DNA of 16,516 nucleotides from Chloroflexota bacterium. GTDB taxonomy: Bacteria > Chloroflexota > Dormibacteria > Dormibacterales > Dormibacteraceae. The stretch is taken from NCBI GenBank assembly GCA_005880175.1, contig VBJR01000372.1:1-16516 (forward strand). Direction: 5' to 3'. The translations under genes and the position numbers were made by a program. Below are positions 1 to 6,154 of this stretch, in pieces. Under the pieces are notes generated by a model. The model saw only the letters and a program-made list of their open reading frames with translations, was not told the origin of the DNA and did not search any database. Every line of letters begins with the position of its first letter. The stretch's first letter is position 1.

Positions 1-445
1 GCCGCTGCTCATCCTCTACGCGGCCCTCCTGCTCACGCACACGCACTCGGCGTCCGACGTGCTGAACGAGAGCGGACGGCTGGCGATCGGCCTGGCCGGC
101 GTGGCGGTGGATTCCCTGCTGCTGGCCGCGATCGGCATGGCGATCAGCGCGTTCACGCGGGTCCGCGCGTTCGCGGTGGTCGGCATCATCGGCCTGTACC
201 TGGTCACCAGCTCCGTCGCGGCGATCGTCGGCGGCGTCGCGCACGGCTCGGACGTCGGGGCGGCGTTCGGGATGGTCAGCCCGTTCTCGCTGCTCGACGG
301 CTTCCAGGCCTGGGCGCTCCGCGTCCCGGCGGCGTCGCCGCTGGAGCCCGGCCGGCTGGGCTGGCTGTACGCGATCGTGGTCGCCGCCGACCTGGCGCTC
401 GCCGCCGCCGTCCTGCACTGGCGCTATCGGAGGATCGAGTCTTGA
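1..445 (+). CDS. ABC-2 type transporter permease, C-terminal part (5' end outside window)
   Basis: The frame is open from base 2 to the TGA at 443-445 and has no start in the window, so this is the last ~147 residues of a longer protein. It shows alternating hydrophobic segments: LLILYAALLL at the left edge, a stretch around bases 95-150, one around 165-240 and a final helix at 370-420 followed by the basic tail WRYRRIES. That is how an ABC-2 membrane subunit ends. The ATPase gene follows with a 4-bp TTGA overlap, so the two are translationally coupled. The family call rests mainly on this context, because the visible part has no catalytic motif. The substrate cannot be told. Confidence 0.8.
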   Translation, partial: PLLILYAALLLTHTHSASDVLNESGRLAIGLAGVAVDSLLLAAIGMAISAFTRVRAFAVVGIIGLYLVTSSVAAIVGGVAHGSDVGAAFGMVSPFSLLDGFQAWALRVPAASPLEPGRLGWLYAIVVAADLALAAAVLHWRYRRIES

Positions 446-1353
446 GCACCATCGAGGTCGAGCACGCATCCCGGTGGTACGGGAACGTGGTCGCGGTCAA
501 CGACGTCACGATGGACGTCGGCCCGGGCGTCACCGGCCTGCTCGGGCCCAACGGCGCGGGCAAGTCCACGCTGCTGCACATGATGTCGGGCTTCCTGGCC
601 CCGTCCATCGGCGCCGTGCGGGTGGATGGCCAGCCGGTCTGGCACGACCACGAGCTGTACCGCACGATCGGCCTGGTGCCGGAGCGGGACGCGGTGTACG
701 GCTACCTGACCGCCCGCCAGCTGGCGGTGGCCAGCGCCCGCCTGCACGGGCTGTCGCGGCCGGAGGAGGCGGCGGACCGCGCGCTGGCCATGGTCGAGCT
801 CACCGACGCCGCGGACCGGCGCATCGACACGTACTCCAAGGGCATGCGCCAGCGCGCCAAGGTGGCGGCGGCGCTCGTGCACGAGCCGGAGGTCCTGCTG
901 CTGGACGAGCCGTTCAACGGCATGGACCCGCGCCAGCGCCTGCACATGATGGAGCTGGTGCAGACAATGGGCCAGGAGGGCCGCACCGTGCTGTTCAGCT
1001 CGCACATCCTGGAGGAGGTCGAGCGGGTCGCCGAGCACATCCAGGTGATCATCGCCGGCCGGCTCGCGGCGTCCGGCGACTTCCGGGAGATCCGCCGGCT
1101 GATGACCGACCGGCCGCACGTGTTCACCATCCGCTCCAGCGACGACCGCCGGCTCGCCACGGCGCTGATCGCCGACCGCTCGACGACCAGCGTCGAGGTG
1201 GGGGGCGAGGGCCTGCGCGTCCTCGCGGCCGACTTCGGGCGGTTCACGTGGCTGCTGCCCCGGGTCGCGCGCGACCTGACGGTCCGGCTGCGCGAGGTGC
1301 GCCCGGCCGACGAGTCCCTGGAGTCCGTGTTCTCGTACCTGGTGATGCCATGA
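442..1353 (+). CDS. ABC transporter ATP-binding protein (ABC-2/DrrA-CcmA type)
   Basis: A 303-residue ATPase that would power the flanking membrane subunits. Walker A is GPNGAGKST at residues 35-43, the signature is YSKGMRQR at 131-138, Walker B is LLLDEP at 152-157, and the H-switch histidine is H188 in SSHILEEVE. The Q-loop position reads VPERD, with Glu instead of Gln, which is common in DrrA-like exporters. Residues ~215-303 form the usual C-terminal extension of drug/polymer exporters. The TTG start is chosen because GGAGGA (429-434) sits 7 nt upstream and the start overlaps the preceding stop. The stop overlaps the next gene's ATG. The substrate is unknown; export of a lipid, drug or peptide is the family norm. 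Confidence 0.95.
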   Translation: MSTIEVEHASRWYGNVVAVNDVTMDVGPGVTGLLGPNGAGKSTLLHMMSGFLAPSIGAVRVDGQPVWHDHELYRTIGLVPERDAVYGYLTARQLAVASARLHGLSRPEEAADRALAMVELTDAADRRIDTYSKGMRQRAKVAAALVHEPEVLLLDEPFNGMDPRQRLHMMELVQTMGQEGRTVLFSSHILEEVERVAEHIQVIIAGRLAASGDFREIRRLMTDRPHVFTIRSSDDRRLATALIADRSTTSVEVGGEGLRVLAADFGRFTWLLPRVARDLTVRLREVRPADESLESVFSYLVMP

Positions 1354-2072
1354 ACGGGGTCATCGCCGGCATCACGCTGCGCGGCATGCTGGGCCGGCGG
1401 CGGGCGCTCCTGTTGATCCTGCTGCCCGTCACCCTGCTCGTGCTGGCCGTCGCGATCAGCCTGTTCGTCCACGGCCCCACCCGCAGCTCGGCCGCCGCGG
1501 TGCTGCTCGACCGCTTCGGGCTGGGGACGCTGCTGCCGCTGGTCGCGCTGATCGTGACCACGGGCGTGCTGGGCACCGAGATCGACGACGGCTCGATCGT
1601 GTTCCTGCTGTCGAAGCCGATCTCGCGCCCGGTGATCCTGAACACGAAGCTGGCGATCGCGATCGGCCTGTCGATCGTGTTCGCGGCCGTGCCCGTCCTG
1701 ATCGCGGGGCTGGTCATGGTCGGCGGCGCGGAGGGCATCGCGGTCGGGTTCGGCGCCGGCGCGCTGGCCGGCGTGGTGGCGTACAGCGCGATCTTCCTGC
1801 TGATCAACGTGCTGACCCGGCACGCGGTCGTGGCCGGCCTCCTCTACGCGCTGGTCTGGGAGAGCCTGGTCGGCGGGTTCGTGCCCGGGGCCCGGGAGCT
1901 GAGCGTGCAGCAGTGGGCGCTGTCCCTGGCCAACTGGGTGATGTCCACGACGTACGTGCCCTCGGACGTCGCCCCGATGGCGGCGCTGGGCCTGCTGGCG
2001 GCGGCGACGGTGGTGGCGGCGGCGTTCGCCGGCCAGCGCCTGCGCTCGCTGACCATCGCGGGCGAGTCGTAG
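1350..2072 (+). CDS. ABC-2 type transporter permease
   Basis: A 240-residue polytopic membrane protein starting at the ATG that overlaps the ATPase stop (ATGA). Probable helices lie near residues 19-40, 57-76, 98-123, 134-155, 160-176 and 209-228. The segment after helix 2, GTEIDDGSIVFLLSKPISR (residues 75-93), is the classic ABC-2 permease loop (acidic-x-G-S/T ... L-x-x-P-I-S-R), which gives the family. With the ATPase and the upstream permease it makes a heteromeric exporter of the permease-ATPase-permease kind. A much longer open frame runs through it from base 474, but the part before 1350 is only the out-of-frame reading of the ATPase gene. A strong hairpin follows the stop by 8 nt. Confidence 0.92.
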   Translation: MNGVIAGITLRGMLGRRRALLLILLPVTLLVLAVAISLFVHGPTRSSAAAVLLDRFGLGTLLPLVALIVTTGVLGTEIDDGSIVFLLSKPISRPVILNTKLAIAIGLSIVFAAVPVLIAGLVMVGGAEGIAVGFGAGALAGVVAYSAIFLLINVLTRHAVVAGLLYALVWESLVGGFVPGARELSVQQWALSLANWVMSTTYVPSDVAPMAALGLLAAATVVAAAFAGQRLRSLTIAGES

Positions 2073-2080
2073 TCGAAGCC

Positions 2081-2107
2081 AGGCCCTCCCCGTGGAGGGG
2101 AGGGCCT
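2081..2107. terminator. Bidirectional hairpin terminator between convergent genes
   Basis: AGGCCCTCCCC (2081-2091) and GGGGAGGGCCT (2097-2107) form a perfect 11-bp stem with a 5-nt loop (GTGGA). It lies between the ABC operon stop (2072) and the converging TMEM175-like gene, and its last base is the first base of that gene's stop codon. There is no long T-run on either side, as is usual in high-G+C actinobacteria. Confidence 0.85.
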
Positions 2108-2616
2108 CACCCCTGCGGGGTTCGCTCGAACACGTAGTACACGGCGACGAGGCCCACGATCGCCAGCGCCGCCGGGGCGCTGACGAACGCCACCCCGATC
2201 GCCGCCAGGTACGCCAGCATGCCGGGGGAGAAGCGCAGCCATGCCGCCCGCTGCGCCTCCCGCGGCACCTCCTGGATCGTGCGGCCCTCGCCCATGGTCC
2301 ACGCGAACATCGCCGCGAAGCTGAGGCCCATCGCCTCGAACACGGCAGCGTACACGGCCATCGAGACGTGCGCGTCCTGGCCCCCGGTGGTCACGTACTC
2401 GGCGGCCACGTTGCGCAGCAGCGCGTGGTGGTTGACCCAGATCACGCCGATCGTGAAGAAGCTGATCAGGTAGGCCAGGAACGACGGCCACCGCTCGCCC
2501 AGCTGCTCGAGGAGCGACCCGTGGCCCGGCCCCGCCACCACGAGGTCCAGCGCCAGCAGCGTGATCGCCACCGCGAACACCCCGTCGCTGAACGCCTCCA
2601 GCCGGCTCCGCTCCAT
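2107..2616 (-). CDS. TMEM175-family (DUF1211) potassium-channel-like membrane protein, apparently missing TM3
   Basis: The N-terminus carries the family signature R-x-x-x-F-S-D-G-V-F-A (F9-S-D-G-V-F-A15), known as the K+ selectivity-forming start of TM1 in bacterial TMEM175 channels. WVNHH (60-64) closes TM2. In homologues I remember, WVNHH is followed by a basic turn, a leucine-rich TM3 ending in a P-F-P/A-T-type motif, then AEY. Here LLRNV (66-70) runs straight into AAEYVTTGG (71-79), so about 27-30 residues are absent without loss of frame. The protein is 169 residues against about 195-200 usual. Later helices remain near 86-107, 131-148 and 150-163. The ATG start has a TAGGAT box 6 nt upstream. 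It may be non-functional, a natural variant, or a sequence artefact. Confidence 0.85.
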   Translation of the reverse strand: MERSRLEAFSDGVFAVAITLLALDLVVAGPGHGSLLEQLGERWPSFLAYLISFFTIGVIWVNHHALLRNVAAEYVTTGGQDAHVSMAVYAAVFEAMGLSFAAMFAWTMGEGRTIQEVPREAQRAAWLRFSPGMLAYLAAIGVAFVSAPAALAIVGLVAVYYVFERTPQG

Positions 2617-2622
2617 CGCGCC

Positions 2623-2628
2623 ATCCTA
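2623..2628 (-). promoter_or_regulatory. -10 box of the TMEM175-like gene, leaderless spacing
   Basis: On the minus strand TAGGAT is followed by 6 nt and then the ATG at 2616. This TANNNT-N6-ATG arrangement fits leaderless transcription. No Shine-Dalgarno is seen between them. The whole divergent gap is only 17 bp. Confidence 0.45.
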
Positions 2629-2633
2629 GAGGC

Positions 2634-3560
2634 ATGCCAGCGTTCGATTACGAGGTGGTCATCATCGGCAGCGGCCCGGCCGGTCTCACCGCCGGCCTGC
2701 ACCTGAGCCGCGCCGGCCGCCGCGCCCTGCTCCTGGAGCGCGGCACGTACGGCGGCAGCCTGGAGGACGTGGACGTGGTCGACGACTACCCCGGCGTCCC
2801 GGACGGCACGACCGGCGCCCAGCTCGGCTCCCGCATGGCCGAGCAGGCGGTGGCCGCCGGGCTGGACCTCCAGCAGGGCGAGGTGACCGCGATCGAGCTG
2901 TTCTCCAGCGGCCGCTGGGTGGTCCGCGACGACGGTCGCAGCCACTCCGCGGGCGTGGTGATCGTGGCCGCCGGCACCCGCTTCCGCAAGCTGGGCGTGC
3001 CCGGCGAGGACCGGCTGCGCGGCCGCGGGGTGATCGACTGCACGCCCTGCGACGCGGGGCTGTTCCGGGGCCGGACGGTGGCCGTGTACGGCTCGGACGA
3101 CCACGCGCTCGCCGACGCGCTGTACCTGGCCGGGCTGCTGGGCCGCGTCCAGGTGCTGACGCCGGGCGCGGCGCTGGACGCCGGCCGGCCGCTGCGCGAC
3201 CGGGCCGCGGCCGACCCGCGCGTCGAGGTCCGGTGCGGGGTGCGCGTCGGCGAGATCCTGGGCGGCGACCGGGTCGAGGGCCTGTCGCTCACCGACCTCG
3301 CCACGGGGGTGGTCGAGACGCTGCCGGTGGACGGCGTCGTGGTCCGCGTGGGCAGCGACCCGAACAGCGACGGCGTGGGCGACGTCCTGGACCTGGACGC
3401 CGGGGGCCGGATCCTCGTCGACGGCGCGCTGGAGACCAGCGCGCCGTACGTGCTCGCTGCCGGCGACGTCCGGGCCGGCTCCCGACCGCGCATTGCCGCG
3501 GCCGCCGGCGACGGCGCGGCGGCCGCCGCGCGCGCGGAGGAGCTGCTGGCGACCCTCTAG
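2634..3560 (+). CDS. Thioredoxin-reductase-like FAD-dependent oxidoreductase with a CxxC pair
   Basis: A 308-residue class-II (low molecular weight TrxR-type) flavoprotein. The FAD-binding site is IIGSGPAG at 10-17. The redox-active pair is C136-T-P-C139 followed by D-A-G, in the position of CATCDG. The C-terminal FAD motif is VLAAGDVRAGS (273-283) with AAAAGDGAAAAA (288-299). The second nucleotide site is degenerate: VAVYGSDDHALADALYLAG (149-167), where TrxR has GGGDSA. The basic residues that read the NADPH 2'-phosphate are missing downstream (LTPGAALDAGR, 176-185). The electron donor and partner are therefore uncertain, and it may be a ferredoxin/NADH-linked or other TrxR paralogue. It starts 17 bp from the divergent TMEM175-like gene. 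AGAGG lies only 1 nt before the ATG, so ribosome-binding evidence for the start is poor; GTG 21 nt downstream is an alternative. Confidence 0.9.
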   Translation: MPAFDYEVVIIGSGPAGLTAGLHLSRAGRRALLLERGTYGGSLEDVDVVDDYPGVPDGTTGAQLGSRMAEQAVAAGLDLQQGEVTAIELFSSGRWVVRDDGRSHSAGVVIVAAGTRFRKLGVPGEDRLRGRGVIDCTPCDAGLFRGRTVAVYGSDDHALADALYLAGLLGRVQVLTPGAALDAGRPLRDRAAADPRVEVRCGVRVGEILGGDRVEGLSLTDLATGVVETLPVDGVVVRVGSDPNSDGVGDVLDLDAGGRILVDGALETSAPYVLAAGDVRAGSRPRIAAAAGDGAAAAARAEELLATL

Positions 3561-3750
3561 GCTGAAGTTCCCTGCTTGCGGTGAACTTGGTTGAACTCGG
3601 ATTCGCGGTGCATGGTCTGGCTACAGCGCCCGGAACGACCTCCAGTGGCGCCGTTGGGAGCGAGTCGGGATGCGCGATCGGGTCTGACCACATCTGCACG
3701 GCCGTCGCGGGATCGGCCCAATACGATCGCCCTCAGGAACTTCGGTCTAG
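3557..3750. repeat. Inverted repeat bounding the gap between two convergent genes
   Basis: CTAGGCTGAAGTTCCCTG (3557-3574) and, read on the minus strand, CTAGACCGAAGTTCCTGAG (3750-3732) match except for two substitutions and one base gap. The core is GAAGTTCC/GGAACTTC (3564-3571, 3736-3743). Each copy includes the TAG stop codon of the gene next to it. The ~160 bp between look less G+C-rich than the surroundings and contain a short direct repeat, GAACTTGG-TT-GAACTCGG (3583-3600). I see no gene in it. It could be a miniature transposable element, a long-range terminator structure, or duplicated gene ends. Confidence 0.5.
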
Positions 3751-4896
3751 GGCCGGCGCGCCCCGCGGTCCAGGCGCACGCCGCGCCGCCACACCGCGAC
3801 GATCTCGCGGGTGGCCGTGACGTCGCGCGTGGGGTCGCCCGCGACCAGCAGCAGGTCCGCCCGCGCGCCGGGGGCGATCCGGCCCCGGTCGCCGAGCCCG
3901 AAGCAGCGCGCGGCAACGGACGTCGCCGCGGCCAGCGCCCGGGCCGGCGCCAGGCCGGCCTGGACGAGCAGCTCCAGCTCGTGGTGCAGCGCGACGCCCT
4001 GGCCCGTGAGCGCGTTCACGACCGGGTTGGGCCGGGCGGGATCCGTCGGCGGCGCGTCCGTGCCCGCCACGACCGGGACTCCGGCGTCCAGCATCGCCCG
4101 GGTGGCGCGCCCGGCGCCGTCCAGGTCGAACCGATCCGTCGCGGGGGGCGAGGGCGGCGGCGGCGCCTCCAGCGCCGCGCGCGCCACCGGGTCGAGGTAC
4201 GGGCCCACCCGCGGGTGCGCGAGCAGGCACCGCCGCGCCTCGTCGGCCGCACCGGCCGACGAGGGCGAGAGCACCGCCGCCACCCGCAGCGTGGTCACGA
4301 CGAACGCCCCGGCGGCGGTGAGGCGGGCGAGGAACGCCGCGTCGAGGTCGAGGCCGTTGAGCACGTGGGCCAGCGCATCGCCCCCGGCGTCGATGAACAT
4401 GCGGGCCTCGTCGCCGGTCTCCGCGTGGACGAGCGCGATGCGGCCGTGCGCGTGCGCGGCCGCGACCACCGCCCTGACCGTCGCCCCGGACAGCCGGGGT
4501 CCTCGGTCGCCGAGGAACACCTTGACGTAGTCGGCGCCCTCGGCCACGCGGGCGGCCACGAACGCGGCTCGACAGGCGGACGTCCGCCGCGTCCCGGCAC
4601 AGCGCGGCCCGGCGCAGCCGGGGCACCAGCGCCGGGCCGCAGAACATGTGCAGCACGGTCGTGACGCCGAACGTCAGCGCCCGCCCGAGGTCGGCGGGGG
4701 AGGGATGGGCGTGGCCGTCGATCAGGCCGGGCAGCAGCGTGCCCCCGCGCCCGTCCACGACCTCGTCGCCCGGACCGGCCGGACCAGGGCCGACCTCGGC
4801 GATCAGCCCCTCGCGCACCAGCACGGCGTCCGCCTCGACCACCCGCTCGCCGTCGAAGACGCGGACGTCCCGGATCAGCGTGCCGCCGGCCGTCAC
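3747..4896 (-). pseudogene. Amidohydrolase (metal-dependent hydrolase, imidazolonepropionase-like), broken by internal deletion and frameshift
   Basis: Two frames together make one amidohydrolase. The upstream part starts at GTG 4896 (GTGA overlap with the previous stop) and has the entry metal pair D-G-H62-A-H64-P. The downstream part, from about 4570 to the stop at 3747, keeps the DYVKVF lysine, LVHAET and ALAHVL histidines, the GTDAPP aspartate and a normal ending (GRIAPGARADLLLVAGDPTRD). Between RDAADVRLSS and AAFVAARVAEG, homologues carry a stretch of about 25-30 residues (often with APGGH). Here the two blocks are almost adjacent and in different frames, with the junction near 4564-4573. 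Thus a deletion, not a single-base slip, separates them. It is last in the TetR-VC0807-amidohydrolase operon. It is non-functional if the sequence is correct. The substrate is unknown. Confidence 0.85.
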
Positions 4897-5483
4897 GCCG
4901 CCGCCTGCCGGCGCAGGCTCCGGATCAGGACGAGGGCGCCGGCCGCGTAGATCGGCAGGCCGACCACGCGGGAGACGATGACGTACGAGCTCGTCGGCAG
5001 CGTCAGCGCGACGAGCGTGTGCGCCGCCGCGTGCACGATCAGGGTGACCCCGGCGATCGCGGTGCCGGCGGCCAGCGCGTGCGGGGTGCCCAGCCGCCGG
5101 CCGAGCAGCCCGAGCAGCGGCCGCCGGATCGCGATGGAGACCACGCAGGCCAGCCCGAGCGCGCCGGTCACCACGGCGTCGTGCAGCTTCAGCGGCAGCG
5201 AGCTGCCGCCCGTCAGCACCGACACGACGGCGGCGCCGGCGAACGCGGCGGTCCCCGCGAGCGCGACGGGGTCCACCCGGCGCCAGACGGCGAGCCGGAG
5301 GACCGTCCAGGCCGCGGGGACCGCGCCCCCGATCGCCAGGGCCGCGGCGTCGCCGCCGGCGTGGGGCCGGACCAGCCAGTACACGACGGCCGGCAGGAGG
5401 AAGCCGGCCAGCAGGCCCGGCGCCAGCTCGCGCATCCGGCCCGCCATGCCCGGTCCCGTGGCGCCGCGGGTCACGGCGCTCAC
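4893..5483 (-). CDS. VC0807-like integral membrane protein
   Basis: A 196-residue protein with about six membrane segments. Its features recall the VC0807 family: an N-terminal helix pair around LLAGFLLPAVVYWLV, a middle block SSLPLKLHDAVVTGALGLA followed by IRRPLLGLLGRRLG, and the closing helix after LTLPTSSYVIVSRVVG. The family has no firmly established function that I know. The GTG at 5483 is chosen because it overlaps the TetR stop (GTGA); ATG codons 12 and 16 residues further on are alternatives. Its stop overlaps the amidohydrolase start in the same way, so the three genes are one translationally coupled operon, presumably under the TetR regulator. A role in expelling or sensing the regulator's ligand is only a guess from context. 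Confidence 0.75.
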   Translation of the reverse strand: MSAVTRGATGPGMAGRMRELAPGLLAGFLLPAVVYWLVRPHAGGDAAALAIGGAVPAAWTVLRLAVWRRVDPVALAGTAAFAGAAVVSVLTGGSSLPLKLHDAVVTGALGLACVVSIAIRRPLLGLLGRRLGTPHALAAGTAIAGVTLIVHAAAHTLVALTLPTSSYVIVSRVVGLPIYAAGALVLIRSLRRQAAA

Positions 5484-6091
5484 CGGTCCGCTCCGGCGTC
5501 GCCCACGACCTGCCGGATGGCCTCCCGGATCACGTCGGCCAGGCTGCCCGTGCCCCCCGACTGCACCCAGTGCGCGGTCGCGACCCGCGTCGCGCTGGTG
5601 ACGGCCGCCGCGACCACCCTGGGGTGGAGGCCGGCCGCGTCGGCCTCGGTGCGCTCGGCGATCGCCCGGGCCAGCGGGCGCTCCGAGGCCACGATCGCCT
5701 TCAGGTACTCGCCCCGCAGGGCTGGCGAGGAGATCACGAGGCGGATGCGTTCGACGTGGTCCCGGTCCACGCGGTCCGCGGCGAGGTGCTGGCCGGCGAC
5801 CGCGTGGCACAGCGACTCGACGAGCGGCTCGTCCGCCGGCCGCCGGAGCAGCGCCTCGGCCGTCGCCGCGGCGCGGTCCACGCCGATGGAGACGATCGCC
5901 TCCTCCTTGCTCGCGAAGTAGTTGTTGAACGTCCGCGCCGACACGCCCGCCTCGGCGGCGACGTCCTCGACGCGCACGTGCTCCAGCCCGCGCTCCAGGG
6001 CCAGCCGCAGGGCCGCCTGCGCCAGCGCCTCGCGCGTGGCCAGCTTCTTCCGCTCCCGCAGGCCGACGGGAGCCGGTGTCCCGGCGCTCAC
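5480..6091 (-). CDS. TetR/AcrR-family transcriptional regulator
   Basis: A 203-residue regulator. The N-terminal DNA-binding domain (about residues 12-62) has LRERKKLATREALAQAALRLALERG followed by the helix-turn-helix VEDVAAEAGVSARTFNNYFASKEE, a textbook TetR sequence. The rest is a helical ligand domain of normal length with no recognisable specificity. The GTG at 6091 is chosen because TAGAGT stands 7 nt before it with a TTGCGC -35 at 17-bp spacing, which would put the mRNA start at the codon itself. The frame stays open to a TTG at 6127, but that lies within the -35 and operator. It is first gene of an operon with the VC0807-like and amidohydrolase genes and very likely represses itself through the double operator at 6110-6147. 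Confidence 0.93.
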   Translation of the reverse strand: MSAGTPAPVGLRERKKLATREALAQAALRLALERGLEHVRVEDVAAEAGVSARTFNNYFASKEEAIVSIGVDRAAATAEALLRRPADEPLVESLCHAVAGQHLAADRVDRDHVERIRLVISSPALRGEYLKAIVASERPLARAIAERTEADAAGLHPRVVAAAVTSATRVATAHWVQSGGTGSLADVIREAIRQVVGDAGADR

Positions 6092-6098
6092 CCGGCCG

Positions 6099-6127
6099 AC
6101 TCTAACACGATCTTGCGTATCGCGCAA
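6099..6127 (-). promoter_or_regulatory. Promoter of the TetR operon (leaderless)
   Basis: On the minus strand the -35 TTGCGC (6127-6122) is followed by 17 nt and the -10 TAGAGT (6104-6099). Seven nucleotides later comes the GTG start at 6091, so transcription should begin at or next to the start codon. The -35 overlaps the operator palindrome. Confidence 0.65.
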
Positions 6128-6147
6128 AATTGCGCGATACGCAAGAT
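6110..6147. promoter_or_regulatory. Double TetR-type operator: 38-bp palindrome
   Basis: Two 18-bp arms (6110-6127 and 6130-6147) are perfect inverted copies around a central AA. Each arm itself contains an interrupted palindrome TTGCG-N5-CGCAA (6113-6127 and 6130-6144), with centres 17 bp apart. This is what two side-by-side TetR-family dimers would bind. It covers the -35 of the tetR promoter and lies 8 bp after the stop of the UGSC gene, so on the upstream transcript it would also fold as a hairpin and might help end it. Confidence 0.8.
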
Positions 6148-6154
6148 GTCGGGG

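Noticed and set aside
474..1349. N-terminal extension of the second ABC permease
   Set aside because: It is the out-of-frame reading of the ATPase gene. The permease sequence begins at ATG 1350.
3561..3746. Short open frames in the convergent gap
   Set aside because: They have no recognisable sequence, and they run on into the antisense of the amidohydrolase.
5480..6127. TTG at 6127 as the start of the TetR regulator
   Set aside because: It would lie within the -35 box and operator. GTG 6091 has a -10 box at the right distance and fits the usual N-terminus.
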